In this document: in pieces, positions 1-8,953 of the stretch
Layout of the letters: each line of letters starts with the position of its first letter
Numbering within the stretch: the stretch's first letter is position 1
Assembly (NCBI RefSeq): GCF_026278345.1
Contig: NZ_CP111085.1
Coordinates: 2,368,001-2,432,000, forward strand
Length of the DNA stretch: 64,000 nucleotides
Source of the DNA: Tellurirhabdus rosea
GTDB taxonomy: Bacteria > Bacteroidota > Bacteroidia > Cytophagales > Spirosomataceae
Direction: 5' to 3'
Program-made: the position numbers and the translations under genes
The notes under the pieces: generated by a model
The model's input: only the letters and a program-made list of their open reading frames with translations
What the model was told of the DNA's origin: nothing
Database searches by the model: none

Positions 1-1
1 C

Positions 2-961
2 GAGTTTGCGAAAGACTTCCGCAACGAGGGCATGAGCCGCTTCCACAACCCGGAATTTACGCAGGTGGAACTGTACGTGGCCTACAAGGACTACAACTGG
101 ATGATGGACCTCATCGAGGAAATGGTCGAAAAAATTGCGCTCGATCTGCACGGCACCACGGAAGTGCCCGTCGGCCCGAACGTCATCAATTTCCAGCGCC
201 CCTGGAAACGCCTGACGATGTTTGAAGCCATTCAGGAATTTACGGGCGTAGACGTGTCGGACATGGGCGAAGACGAACTCCGGAAGGTGGCCGAAAGCCG
301 CGGCATCCAGACCGACAGCACCATGGGCAAGTCGAAGCTCATAGACGAACTCTTCGGCGAAGCCTGCGAACCGAACCTGATTCAACCGACCTTCATCACG
401 GATTACCCGGTCGAAATGTCGCCGCTGACCAAAAAGCACCGCAGCAAAGCAGGTCTGGTGGAGCGCTTCGAAGCCATCTGCAACGGAAAAGAAATCGCCA
501 ACGCCTACTCCGAGCTGAACGACCCGCTGGACCAGCGCGCCCGTTTTGAAGAACAGCTCGAACTCGCCAAACGCGGCGACGAAGAAGCGATGGCGATGGA
601 CGAAGACTTCCTCCGCGCCCTGGAATACGGCATGCCGCCCACCGCCGGCGTCGGGCTGGGCATCGACCGCCTGTCGATGATCATGACCAATTCGGCCTCG
701 ATTCAGGACGTGCTGTTTTTCCCGCAGATGCGCCCGGAAAAGAAAGTGGAAGCGTCTGCCGAAGCCGATTACGAAGCGAAGGGCGTTCCGGCCGTTTGGG
801 TGCCCGCTTTGCAGAAAATGGGCTTCACGCAGGTCAATCAACTGGACGGAGCCAACGCCAACAAGATCTTCAACGACCTCGGCGGCATGCGCAAAAAACT
901 GAAAATCGACGCCCCCATGCCGAAGCTGGAAGAGGTGAAGGCGTGGACCGGAAATAGTTAA
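2..961 (+). CDS. lysS: Lysyl-tRNA synthetase, class II (3' part)
   Basis: The open frame enters from the left edge (first complete codon at base 2), so the N-terminal anticodon-binding OB domain lies outside the window. The visible 319 residues begin at class II motif 2 ([15 protein letters not shown]) and include motif 3 ([11 protein letters not shown], near base 650), which bind ATP and lysine for charging tRNA-Lys in the cytoplasm. After the usual family end (FPQMRPEKK) there is a C-terminal extension of about 70 residues rich in Lys and Glu; such tails occur in Bacteroidota LysRS. The stop codon (959-961) lies inside the left arm of the palindrome that follows. Identification is firm; only the part in this window can be judged. 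Confidence 0.96.
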   Translation, partial: EFAKDFRNEGMSRFHNPEFTQVELYVAYKDYNWMMDLIEEMVEKIALDLHGTTEVPVGPNVINFQRPWKRLTMFEAIQEFTGVDVSDMGEDELRKVAESRGIQTDSTMGKSKLIDELFGEACEPNLIQPTFITDYPVEMSPLTKKHRSKAGLVERFEAICNGKEIANAYSELNDPLDQRARFEEQLELAKRGDEEAMAMDEDFLRALEYGMPPTAGVGLGIDRLSMIMTNSASIQDVLFFPQMRPEKKVEASAEADYEAKGVPAVWVPALQKMGFTQVNQLDGANANKIFNDLGGMRKKLKIDAPMPKLEEVKAWTGNS

Positions 962-1056
962 AAGTTAAAAGTTAAGAGTTAAAAGTAAGGCTCCGCTGAT
1001 TCAGGTTACTGACCCGGCGGAGCCTACTTTTAACTCTTAACTTTTAACTCCTAACT
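956..1056. repeat. Intergenic low-complexity palindrome A (AGTTAAA words)
   Basis: The left arm (about 956-995) is built of AGTTAAA/AGTTAAG words ending in GGCTCCG, and the right arm (about 1018-1056) is its near-perfect reverse complement, with roughly 22 bases between them. It fills the space between two convergent genes and contains both stop codons (lysS 959-961, and 1044-1046 on the minus strand). The RNA could fold into a long hairpin from either side, so it may act as a bidirectional terminator. The same word makes up palindrome B at 18519-18640. Confidence 0.85.
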
Positions 1057-1412
1057 GGCTGAAAGCCATAGGCTTGCTTGAGGGTCCGTTCGTTGCCGGT
1101 TTCGGGGGCTTCGTAGCTGCGCTCGCCTACTTCGATGGATACTTTTTTGTGCAGCAACTGCTTGGTATCCAGTTGCTTGCCTTCTTCCGCTTCGATGCCT
1201 ACGGCCTTGAACAGTCCCATCAGAATGGGCATTCCCGGACCAGACAGGTAGAACCGCTGGTTTACAAAACCGTCTTCATTTTCGAAGCGGCAGGCAAAGA
1301 AAGGCACATCCTTATACTCGCTGGAACCTTCCTGAATATCAGTAATCTCGACTTCGTGCCGCCCGTCGGGCAGGAACGGTTTATCGGCTCCTTTTTCTAC
1401 GTCAATCTTCAT
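1044..1412 (-). CDS. Conserved hypothetical protein, DUF669-like
   Basis: This 122-residue soluble protein has no signal peptide or membrane segment. Its N-terminal half (DGRHEVEITDIQEGSSEYKDVPFFACRFENEDG) resembles the beta-rich start of phage-type DUF669 / OB-like proteins, which are often linked to single-strand DNA handling; that link is an inference from pattern only. The minus frame was preferred over the overlapping plus-strand frame (1074-1442) because its composition is that of a normal charged soluble protein. The last codons (Arg-Ser-stop) are formed by the repeat arm of palindrome A. It converges on lysS. Confidence 0.6.
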   Translation of the reverse strand: MKIDVEKGADKPFLPDGRHEVEITDIQEGSSEYKDVPFFACRFENEDGFVNQRFYLSGPGMPILMGLFKAVGIEAEEGKQLDTKQLLHKKVSIEVGERSYEAPETGNERTLKQAYGFQPVRS

Positions 1413-1597
1413 ACGTGCGTTGAATCACTATTGGTTCAGTAGGATAACCGGTCTGTCCGCGGAAATGTTGGTCCCGACCGGCCCCAAAAAGCGGTTCTAC
1501 ACGTGAGCAAAGTCACCTAAAAGGCTGATTCCAAGCATTCAGGCGGCCCGGCGGCGCTGGTAATATTGCATCAGACAAAACGAAAATCCCTACGACC

Positions 1598-1831
1598 ATG
1601 AGCATTACCCGCAAACTGCATAAGCAAAGCCGCGAATCCTACGCCTCCCGTGCCATGCACAATACCATGGGCGTACTGCCCGAACTGGGCCAGATGTATG
1701 ACCGGACGCTGAGCAACGAACTGATTTCCAGACGGACTCACGAAAACGAACTGGACGTGCCGGCCGATTTTGAACAGATCGAAATCCTGGCCGCGACCAC
1801 CGGCGAAGACGCCGCCGAAACCGAAAACTAA
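1598..1831 (+). CDS. Small hypothetical protein, 77 aa
   Basis: The product is a short hydrophilic protein with a basic N-terminus (SITRKLHKQSRESYASR) and an acidic C-terminus, and no recognised domain. A Bacteroidota-like -7 element (TAATATTGC, 1561-1569) lies about 30 bases before the ATG, and a strong terminator follows at 1854-1891, so it appears to be a monocistronic unit. The minus-strand frame opposite (1605-1937) is very Arg-rich and is judged a shadow. Function unknown. Confidence 0.6.
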   Translation: MSITRKLHKQSRESYASRAMHNTMGVLPELGQMYDRTLSNELISRRTHENELDVPADFEQIEILAATTGEDAAETEN

Positions 1832-1853
1832 TCAACTCCGCAAAGGAGCTTTC

Positions 1854-1891
1854 ATAAAGAAGGCCAGCCTCTGGGGGCTGGCCTTCTTTAT
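1854..1891. terminator. Bidirectional intrinsic terminator
   Basis: A perfect 16-bp stem (1854-1869 with 1876-1891) closes a 6-base loop (TCTGGG). T-rich sequence lies at both ends, so it can serve the 77-aa gene on the plus strand and the DUF4136-like gene on the minus strand, whose stop codon begins at 1893. Confidence 0.9.
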
Positions 1892-2460
1892 TACGATTTT
1901 TCCCGGTCCGGGTACCTTTCCAGAATCTTCCGGACATCCTTGGTCAGCTTCGTCGTGATGCGGGCCGGATCGGTTACCGCCTCTTCGACGGAACCCCGCC
2001 AGACCAACCTGCGCGTCCGGGCATCGACCAGGTCAACCACCACGGTGCCTTCGTTGTATTGTTCGGTCCGGGTCTGCGGGCCACCCCAGCCGTACCAGGT
2101 GGGTGCCCAGCCCCGGTAGCCCCATCGCCCCCAGCCGTAATACGGGCCGTAGAGCGGGTACGGGTCCTGCACCGTCCGGGTTTTCTTTTCCACGAAAAAA
2201 TGGTAGCCGATCAGCAGGTCCGGGCGGCGGTTGCTTTCCTGCAAGCCTTTCTCCTTCAGCACCGTCGTGACGGCGTTCTCCACGTTCTGCGTTGCCAGGT
2301 CGCTGTAATACAACGGGTTTTTACCGGCCTGAACATCGGAATCCATCAAGGCGTACGTTTTATACTTATCAAAATTCACATTCTTGTTGTAGTCCACCGC
2401 CACGCGGGAACAGTTCCAGAAAAAGGCGACAAATGTCACCAGCAACAGGCTCTTTCTCAT
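1891..2460 (-). CDS. DUF4136-like exported protein
   Basis: With the start placed at MRKSLLLVTF (2458-2460) the product is 189 residues with an N-terminal export signal ending at a Cys (FFWNC), which may be lipidated although the lipobox is poor. The mature part has the DUF4136 pattern: VDYNKNVNFDKYKTYAL near the start, a central Tyr/Trp/Gly-rich stretch (YPLYGPYYGWGRWGYRGW), and a C-terminal VVDLVDARTRRLVWRG strand. Upstream in-frame codons to 2544 were left out because they would put a non-secretory leader before the signal sequence. These proteins are outer-membrane-associated and of unknown function. Confidence 0.8.
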   Translation of the reverse strand: MRKSLLLVTFVAFFWNCSRVAVDYNKNVNFDKYKTYALMDSDVQAGKNPLYYSDLATQNVENAVTTVLKEKGLQESNRRPDLLIGYHFFVEKKTRTVQDPYPLYGPYYGWGRWGYRGWAPTWYGWGGPQTRTEQYNEGTVVVDLVDARTRRLVWRGSVEEAVTDPARITTKLTKDVRKILERYPDREKS

Positions 2461-2582
2461 CTCGTTTCGACATTGTACCTGCTGAAAAAACCACCGGAAC
2501 GGGCGAAGGTTTGCAAACGGCCCTACCTTTCGGGTCAGTAGCAAGCATTTGGAGCCGACTTTAAGAGGGCAAAGGCTTTCTT

Positions 2583-4061
2583 ATGTTCGTCCGACTTCTG
2601 TTTCTGCTCCTCCTGCCCGCCGTCGCTCTTTCACAGACGACCCTGAATCCGAAAGCATCCGGCTACAACGGAATCTGGTATTTTATTGGTAAAACGGGGA
2701 ACGCCTACGCCCACAAATACAGCGGCGGACTGGGCACGTATCCGGCCAATCACTACCCTTTCTCGGTCTACGCCCCGGCCGTCCGGAAAACGTTCTTCTG
2801 CTACGGCGGCGTTCTGGATTCGACAACTCAGAAGCTCTGCCACTTCGTCGGGTTTTATGACCACCGCACCGGCCAGGTTTCCCGCCCCACGCTGCTGCTC
2901 GACAAACAGACGGACGACGCCCACGACAACCCGATCATCCAGCTCGACGACCGGGGCTACATCTGGATTTTCTCGACCTCCCACGGTACCGAACGACCTT
3001 CCTTTATCCACCGCAGCCGCCAGCCCTACGGCATCGACGCCTTCGACCCCGTGGCCGCCACCCGCCTCGACGAAGCGGGCAGGCCGGTGCCTTTCGACAA
3101 TTTCTCGTATGTGCAGAGCTACTACCAACCCGGTCGGGGCTTTCTGAACCTGATGACCCATTACGACCGGGGCGTGCTGGTCTACGGAGCGAATAAACCC
3201 CGGCGGACCATGAGCTTCATCACCAGCCCGGACGGCCAAACGTGGTCGGCCTGGCAGGACCTGGGCACCATCGAAGAAGGGCATTACCAGACCAGCGGGC
3301 AGTGGCGCAACAAGATCGGCACGGCCTTCAATTATCACCCCAACACCCAGAAAGGCAGCGGCCTCGACTACCGGACCAACCTGTATTACCTCGAAACGGG
3401 CGACTTCGGCAAAACCTGGAAGACGGCCGGGGGCCAGACCGTGGCCCTTCCCCTGCGTGACCCGGCCCATCCGGCTCTCGTGAAAGAGTACAAAAGCGAA
3501 GGCAAAAACGTCTACATCAACGACGTGGCCTACGACGGGCAGGGTCGGCCCATCCTGTTTTACCTGACCAGCAAAGGCCCCGAACCCGGCCCGGAGAACG
3601 GCCCTTACCAGTGGAACACCGCCTGGTGGAACGGTCGGCAATGGGAAATCCGGGAGGTTGCCCAATCGGACCACAATTACGACATGGGCTCGCTGTACGT
3701 TGAGGGTGGACTCTGGCGCATCATCGGTCCGCTCGAACCCGGTGGGCAGCCCTTCGGCACGGGCGGCGGGCTGGCAATGCTCGAAAGCCGGGATCAGGGC
3801 AGGACATGGCAGAAAGTGAAGTCCCTGACGCCCGGCAGCGAACGGAACCATTCCTACCCGCGTCGCCCCGTCGGTGCCCATCCGGACTTTGTGGCGCTCT
3901 GGGCCGACGGCAACGCGCGCCAGGTTTCGCCTTCCCGCTTGTACTTTTGCAATCAGCAGGGACAGGTCTTCCAGTTGCCGACCGTCATGAAAGCCGATCT
4001 GGAAAAGCCTGTCCCCGTTTTCACAACACCGGTCCGGAAGACCCCTAATGAACCGAAATGA
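2583..4061 (+). CDS. Secreted BNR-4 repeat protein
   Basis: The 492-residue product has a signal peptide (about 1-18, ending ALSQ) followed by a sialidase-like beta-propeller of the BNR-4 type: blades carry motifs such as DDRGYIWIFSTSHGTERPSFIHRS, SPDGQTWSAWQDLG and ESRDQGRTWQK. BNR-4 proteins are found in Bacteroidota and Planctomycetota carbohydrate loci; substrate cannot be inferred. A -7-like word (TACCTTTCG, 2525-2533) precedes it. Its stop codon overlaps the next start (ATGA, 4058-4061), so it is translationally coupled to the GreA-C-like gene. A 611-codon open frame opposite is a GC-rich shadow. Confidence 0.88.
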   Translation: MFVRLLFLLLLPAVALSQTTLNPKASGYNGIWYFIGKTGNAYAHKYSGGLGTYPANHYPFSVYAPAVRKTFFCYGGVLDSTTQKLCHFVGFYDHRTGQVSRPTLLLDKQTDDAHDNPIIQLDDRGYIWIFSTSHGTERPSFIHRSRQPYGIDAFDPVAATRLDEAGRPVPFDNFSYVQSYYQPGRGFLNLMTHYDRGVLVYGANKPRRTMSFITSPDGQTWSAWQDLGTIEEGHYQTSGQWRNKIGTAFNYHPNTQKGSGLDYRTNLYYLETGDFGKTWKTAGGQTVALPLRDPAHPALVKEYKSEGKNVYINDVAYDGQGRPILFYLTSKGPEPGPENGPYQWNTAWWNGRQWEIREVAQSDHNYDMGSLYVEGGLWRIIGPLEPGGQPFGTGGGLAMLESRDQGRTWQKVKSLTPGSERNHSYPRRPVGAHPDFVALWADGNARQVSPSRLYFCNQQGQVFQLPTVMKADLEKPVPVFTTPVRKTPNEPK

Positions 4062-4504
4062 GCAAAGAATCGCTTTATCAGTACTGTCAGCATTACGTCG
4101 CCCAGCGCATCGAAACCGCCCGGACGGCCATGGAAGCGGCCCAGGCCTCGGCCAACGAAGAATCCAAAAGCAGCGCCGGCGATAAGTACGAAACCGGACG
4201 CGCCATGGCCCAGCTCGAACGCGACCGCCACGCCCAGCTGCTGGCCGAAGCCCTGCGCCTGCGCGACGACCTCGCCCGCATCGACCCCGACAAAAAGACG
4301 GAGACCATCCAGCCGGGAAGCCTGGTCGAGACTGACCGCGGCACGTTTTACATTGCCCTGAGCATCGGGAAGGCCGTTGTGAACGGGCGGGATTATTTTC
4401 TGGTGTCGCCCGCCTCGCCCATCGCCGCGGCGATGGCTCACCGAAAGGCGGGCGCTTCGGTCTCATTCAATAACGTCGTTTATCAGATCCGGGCCGTTCA
4501 CTAA
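4058..4504 (+). CDS. GreA/GreB C-terminal-domain-like protein
   Basis: The 148-residue cytoplasmic protein has a helical, Ala/Glu/Arg-rich N-terminal half (residues 1-85, probable coiled coil) and a C-terminal half matching the FKBP-like domain of GreA/GreB: GSLVETDRGTFYIALSIG, then VSPASPIAAAMAHRKAG and a final VVYQIRAV strand. Gre factors insert a coiled coil into RNA polymerase to rescue backtracked complexes. The protein is shorter than GreA, and its coiled coil lacks an obvious acidic tip pair, so catalytic transcript cleavage is doubtful. Homologues are often mislabelled 3-oxoacyl-ACP synthase; no thiolase-fold motif is present. It overlaps the preceding gene by 4 bases. Confidence 0.7.
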   Translation: MSKESLYQYCQHYVAQRIETARTAMEAAQASANEESKSSAGDKYETGRAMAQLERDRHAQLLAEALRLRDDLARIDPDKKTETIQPGSLVETDRGTFYIALSIGKAVVNGRDYFLVSPASPIAAAMAHRKAGASVSFNNVVYQIRAVH

Positions 4505-4574
4505 CCGGGCAGCAAGTGTTCGGGCAATCAAGTAAATCTGTCCGGGCGTTTTCTTTTTCCCGAAAAAAGCGTCC

Positions 4575-5525
4575 ATGTCCGACTTTTCACCCACCCGTCG
4601 CCAGACCCTTGCCGCCCTGGGCACTGCCCTGGCGGCCGCCGCCGCCCTGCCCGTTCAAGCCGCCGCGCAGGCCGCCGCTCCGGAAGCTACCCCCGCCTTT
4701 TCGTTTTGTCTGAACACCAGCACCATCCGCGGCCAGCAGCTGGGTTTCCGCAAAGAACTCGAAATAGCGTCCAAAGCGGGTTATAACGGCGTCGAAATCT
4801 GGATTGACCCCTTGCAGAAATACGTCAGCGCGGGCAGCAGCACGGGCGAAGTCCGCCGGATGCTGGCCGATCTGAACCTGAAAGTGGAAGACGCCATCGG
4901 GTTCGCCCAGTGGATTGTGGACGACGAAGCCGTTCGCAGCAAGGCCCTCGACCAGTTGAAGCGGGAAATGGAACTGCTGGCCGAAATCGGCTGCAAACGC
5001 GTGGCCGCCCCGGCTATGGGAGCCACGCAGGGAACCGCTCTGGAACTGAAAAAAATCGCCGACCGCTACCGGACCATTCTGGACCTGGGCGAGCAGACGG
5101 GCGTCATGCCCCAGCTCGAACTCTGGGGCTTCTCTAAAAACCTGAGCCGCCTCAGTGAGGTGATGTACATCGCCGTCGAAAGCGGCCACCCCGGCGCGCG
5201 GCTGCTGCTGGACGTTTACCACCTCTACAAAGGCGGCTCCGACCTCCGCACGCTGCCGCTGGTGGGCAAACCGGCCATTGAGGTCTTTCACATGAACGAT
5301 TATCCAACGGCCCCGCCCCGCGAAACCATCGGCGATGCCGACCGCGTCTTCCCCGGCGACGGCACCGCGCCCATCGCCTCCATCCTGAATACGCTCCGTA
5401 CGCCCGGCAAACAGATCGTTCTTTCGCTCGAACTCTTCAACAAAACCTACTACGCGCAGGACGCCCTGCAGGTCGCCAAAACCGGCCTCGCCAAAATGAA
5501 AGCCCTGGCCAGTGTGAAAAGCTGA
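4575..5525 (+). CDS. Tat-exported TIM-barrel sugar isomerase/epimerase-like protein
   Basis: The product (316 aa) begins with a twin-arginine-type leader (TRRQTLAALGTALAAAAALPVQAAAQA), followed by an AP-endonuclease-2/xylose-isomerase-like TIM barrel: KAGYNGVEIWID, a central LELWGFSKNLS, LLLDVYHLYKGGSD, VFHMNDYP and a C-terminal LSLELF. The Glu, Asp, His and Glu in these strands are the metal ligands expected for this superfamily. Export to the periplasm is inferred from the leader. The substrate is not predictable. Palindrome D follows directly. Confidence 0.82.
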   Translation: MSDFSPTRRQTLAALGTALAAAAALPVQAAAQAAAPEATPAFSFCLNTSTIRGQQLGFRKELEIASKAGYNGVEIWIDPLQKYVSAGSSTGEVRRMLADLNLKVEDAIGFAQWIVDDEAVRSKALDQLKREMELLAEIGCKRVAAPAMGATQGTALELKKIADRYRTILDLGEQTGVMPQLELWGFSKNLSRLSEVMYIAVESGHPGARLLLDVYHLYKGGSDLRTLPLVGKPAIEVFHMNDYPTAPPRETIGDADRVFPGDGTAPIASILNTLRTPGKQIVLSLELFNKTYYAQDALQVAKTGLAKMKALASVKS

Positions 5526-5549
5526 ACAAGAACGGGGGGAAAGAGATTA

Positions 5550-5736
5550 GTGAGAGAGAAAAGAGATTAGAGAAAAGAAACAGGAGAAAAGAGAAAGGGC
5601 ACGAGGTAGACCGGGACGAAGGCTCTTGCCGCCCCACCACCAGCCTCCTGGATTTCCCCCCAGTATCTTATCGCCTTCCTCTTTTTTTCCTTTCTCTAAT
5701 CTCCTGTTTCCTTTCTCTAATCTCTTTTCTCTCACC
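5550..5736. repeat. Intergenic low-complexity palindrome D (GAGATTAGA words)
   Basis: A purine-rich left arm (about 5550-5598, GAGAAAAGAGATTAG words) is matched by a pyrimidine-rich right arm (about 5688-5736). Both include the block GAAACAGGAGA or its complement, with about 90 bases of unrelated sequence between. It fills the gap between two co-directional genes. The strong purine/pyrimidine strand bias of each arm is notable. Palindrome E at 44896-44968 uses a related word. Confidence 0.8.
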
Positions 5737-5752
5737 TTCAACATCCAACGTT

Positions 5753-6106
5753 ATGATACGCTTCATTCCGACAAAAGTTCATGGTGTGATTGATTACGCC
5801 GCCGGGGCTACTTTTATGGCCTCCCCCTGGCTTTTTGGTTTTGCCGACGATACGGCGGCTACGTACGTGCCCGTAGGCATCGGGGTGGCGGCCCTCGGCA
5901 CGTCGCTGTTTACCGATTACGAACTGGGGGCCGTCCGCAAGATTCCGATGGAGGGCCATCTGGCGGGCGATATTGCGCAGGGCGTCGCGTTCCTGGCGGC
6001 CCCGTACGTCTTTGGTTTTGCCCGACGGGTCAAATGGCCGCACCTGTTGTTTGGGGCTTTTGCCATCGGGGCGGGGCTGCTGACCAAAACGCAGGTGGGC
6101 CGCTAG
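5753..6106 (+). CDS. SPW-repeat membrane protein
   Basis: This 117-residue integral membrane protein has about four hydrophobic helices and the SPW signature (ASPWLFGFAD, residues 22-31), echoed by AAPYVFGFAR in the second half, as expected of the two-fold SPW repeat. Charged loops include YELGAVRKIPMEGH. Members of this family are small inner-membrane proteins of unknown function. It stands alone between palindrome D and the phosphoesterase gene. Confidence 0.78.
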   Translation: MIRFIPTKVHGVIDYAAGATFMASPWLFGFADDTAATYVPVGIGVAALGTSLFTDYELGAVRKIPMEGHLAGDIAQGVAFLAAPYVFGFARRVKWPHLLFGAFAIGAGLLTKTQVGR

Positions 6107-6215
6107 CGTCCGCCATCGGGAGGCTTGCAAAAAATAGCAAAATCGTAACGCGGGCCGGGCGGAATTTCCTAGATTTTGGCTCAATTTTATCCGTCAAAAT
6201 CCATCCGTCCGACCC

Positions 6216-8921
6216 GTGCTTTCCTCTGTCCTGAAATCCTGCTTTTTGCTGCTCCCATTCGCGGCTTATTCCCAGAAAACCGTCCAAACGCTTCAGGTGC
6301 CGGGCCGCGCCCGGTACGCCCAAATCGACACCGCGGCGGCCTCGGTCCTGCCCAGCGGCCGGTTTGTGACGCCGGCGGGCAAAACGGTCCGCATTTCCCA
6401 CGACCCGTTCGGGCTGGCCATCGCCCCGGACGGAAAAACGGCCATTACCCTGCACGACGCCGCCATCACGGTGCTCGACCTCGGCGGGGCCGCGGCCCCG
6501 CTGCGCCTGCCGCCTTACAACAGCAAGGAAAAATCGCCGGTCGACGGGGGCGCTTTTCTCGGCGTCGCTTTTTCAACGGACGGAAAAACCGCTTACCTCA
6601 GCAACGGCGACAAAGGGAAAGTGGTCGTTTTTGATGTCCAGAAGCGGGAGAAAACGGGCGAAATCAGTCTGGACGGGCCGTTGGGCGGCGTAACCTACGG
6701 CGAAAGCTTCACCTCCGACCTGCTCGTCAACCCGGCGCAGAATGAACTGCTGGTGCTGGACCGCGCCAACTTCCGGCTCGTGCGCATCGATCTGGCCACC
6801 CGGCAGCTCAAATCGTCGGTCAGCATCGGGCGGCAGCCGTTCGGCATCGCCCTGAGCCCGGACCGGAAACTGGCGTTTGTGGCGCATGTCGGGCTGTACG
6901 AATATCCGCTGGTGCCGGGCGTGACGCCGACCAACAAGGACACAATGATGCTCAAATTTCCGGCCTACGGCGCGCACACCAAAGAGTCGCGCGAGGGCGT
7001 GGAGGTGGAAGGCCGCCGCATTCCCGGCCTGGGCGACCCGCTCGACGACGAAGCGATGAGCGTCTGGACCATCGATCTGGCGACAAACCGGGTGCTGGCC
7101 AAACACAAAACCGGCGTGCAGATCGGCGAAATGATCGAAGAGGCGGAGGTCGTCGGCGGGGCCAGCCCGAACTCGGTGGCCGTCGGCAGCCGCTTCGCTT
7201 ACGTCACTAACGCCACCAACGACAACATTTCCATCATTGACTACCGGACGCACCAGATCGTCGGCACCATTTCCCTGAAAATTGACCCGCGCCTCGACCG
7301 TTACCGGGGCCTGATGCCGTTCGGCCTGACCCTGAGCAACGACCAGAAAACGCTCTACGTGGCCCTGCTGGCCTTCAATGCCGTGGCGGTGGTGGACGTG
7401 CCGACGCGCCGGGTCCGCGGCCTGATTCCGACCGGCTGGGGGCCGACCCGCGTGGCCCTTTCCCGCGACAACCGAACGCTGTACGTGGCCTCCGCCCGCG
7501 GCTACGGGGCCGGACCGAACGGCGGGAAAGGCTTCGTGAAACCGCCGCAGGGAACTTACATCGGCGACATTCAGCTCGGCACGTTCCAGACGATTCCGGT
7601 GCCGGACGCCGCCGCGCTGGCCCGCTACACCAAACAGGTGCTGGCGAATACCTACCAGCCCGTGCTGGTCAAAGACGACGGGAAGAACCCGCTGCCGCCC
7701 CTGCCCCGCCTGCGGAAATCCCCCATCAAACACATTGTTTACATTACAAAGGAAAACCGGACGTACGACGAGGTTTTTGGCCAGTTGACCGGCGGAAAAG
7801 GCGACCCCACGCTGGCCCGTTTCGGCGAAAAAGTGACCGTAACGACCAAAACCGACACGCTCCGGGCAGCCGACATCATGCCCAACCACCTGCGCATTGC
7901 CCGGCAGTTTGCGTTTTCCGACAATTTCTACTGCGATTCGGACGCCTCGGTGCACGGGCATCACTGGATGGTCGGGACGATTCCGAACGAATGGGTGGAG
8001 GCCAACGCCGCGTCGCCCGCTACGTTCGACGCTTTCTCGAAAGTGCCCGGCCGCCGCATGCCGCGCACCATCGGCGCCATCGACCCCGAGGATTACAACG
8101 AAACGGGCGGTTTATGGGAAAATCTGGAACGGAACAAGATTTCATTTTACAACTTCGGCGAAGCCAACGAATACGCCGGGGCGTCGGAGGAGTACCACAA
8201 CACGCCCTTCGGAACGGCCCATCCGGTGTCGTTTCCGATGCCTAAAGCGCTTTTTCCGCACACGTCCCGCAACTATGCCGGCTACAATACCAGCGTGCCG
8301 GACCAGTTTCGGATGGACCAGTTTGAGAAAGAATTCACGGACAAATGGCTGAACGGCAAAGGTGTTATGCCGCCGCTGCTGACCGTCGCCATTCCCAACG
8401 ACCACGGCGCGGGTGCCCGGCCGGATTTTGGCTATCCGTACCTGCATTCCTACATGGCCGACAACGATCTGGCCGTGGGCCGCATTCTGCATTTTCTGTC
8501 GCGGACGCCATACTGGAAAAACATGCTCGTCATCATCACCGAAGACGACCCGCAGGGCGGCGTGGACCATATCGACGCGCACCGCTCGGTGCTAATGCTG
8601 GCCGGACCGTATGTCAAACGGGGTTATGTGTCGGGCACCCACGCCAATTTCGGCTCGATTCTGAAAATGCTGTACAACCTGCTGAACCTCCCGTACGTGA
8701 ACCAGTACGACGTGACGGCCTCGCTGCTGCAGGATTTCTTTACGGATAAACCCAATTTGACGCCCTACACCGCCGTGCTGCCCGACCCGCGCGTTTTCAA
8801 TCCGCAGAAGGCGCTCGACATTTACAAAAAGACCTTCGACTGGAAAGCCATTCAGCAGGGACCCAAGCTCGACGATCCGGATGAACAGCGGGCGGAGCAC
8901 TACAGGCAGCAGGAAAATTGA
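6216..8921 (+). CDS. YncE-type beta-propeller fused to phosphoesterase
   Basis: The 901-residue product uses a GTG start that gives a clean signal peptide (MLSSVLKSCFLLLPFAAYSQ). Residues about 35-430 form a YVTN/YncE-like seven-bladed propeller (repeated units such as GIALSPDRKLAFVAH, GLTLSNDQKTLYVA, VALSRDNRTLYVAS). Residues about 504-870 form an alkaline-phosphatase-superfamily phosphoesterase of the phospholipase C / AcpA type: HIVYITKENRTYDEVFG, then DNFYCDSDASVHGHHW, IPNDHGAG and ITEDDPQGGVDHIDAHRS, where Asp/His/Glu residues bind the metals. The fused architecture is known in bacteria; it would act in the periplasm or outside the cell on an unknown phosphoester. It converges with the GH5 gene. 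Confidence 0.9.
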   Translation: MLSSVLKSCFLLLPFAAYSQKTVQTLQVPGRARYAQIDTAAASVLPSGRFVTPAGKTVRISHDPFGLAIAPDGKTAITLHDAAITVLDLGGAAAPLRLPPYNSKEKSPVDGGAFLGVAFSTDGKTAYLSNGDKGKVVVFDVQKREKTGEISLDGPLGGVTYGESFTSDLLVNPAQNELLVLDRANFRLVRIDLATRQLKSSVSIGRQPFGIALSPDRKLAFVAHVGLYEYPLVPGVTPTNKDTMMLKFPAYGAHTKESREGVEVEGRRIPGLGDPLDDEAMSVWTIDLATNRVLAKHKTGVQIGEMIEEAEVVGGASPNSVAVGSRFAYVTNATNDNISIIDYRTHQIVGTISLKIDPRLDRYRGLMPFGLTLSNDQKTLYVALLAFNAVAVVDVPTRRVRGLIPTGWGPTRVALSRDNRTLYVASARGYGAGPNGGKGFVKPPQGTYIGDIQLGTFQTIPVPDAAALARYTKQVLANTYQPVLVKDDGKNPLPPLPRLRKSPIKHIVYITKENRTYDEVFGQLTGGKGDPTLARFGEKVTVTTKTDTLRAADIMPNHLRIARQFAFSDNFYCDSDASVHGHHWMVGTIPNEWVEANAASPATFDAFSKVPGRRMPRTIGAIDPEDYNETGGLWENLERNKISFYNFGEANEYAGASEEYHNTPFGTAHPVSFPMPKALFPHTSRNYAGYNTSVPDQFRMDQFEKEFTDKWLNGKGVMPPLLTVAIPNDHGAGARPDFGYPYLHSYMADNDLAVGRILHFLSRTPYWKNMLVIITEDDPQGGVDHIDAHRSVLMLAGPYVKRGYVSGTHANFGSILKMLYNLLNLPYVNQYDVTASLLQDFFTDKPNLTPYTAVLPDPRVFNPQKALDIYKKTFDWKAIQQGPKLDDPDEQRAEHYRQQEN

Positions 8922-8953
8922 CGTCGCCCCTCCCGCTGAACCGAAAAGCGGCT

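Noticed and set aside
2631-4466. 611-codon open frame on the minus strand
   Set aside because: It is antisense to the BNR-4 and GreA-C-like genes, is very Arg/Gly-rich and shows no known motif; long antisense frames are expected in this GC-rich sequence.
4058-4504. 3-oxoacyl-ACP synthase assignment
   Set aside because: The protein has no thiolase-fold active-site Cys motif; the C-terminal half resembles Gre factors.
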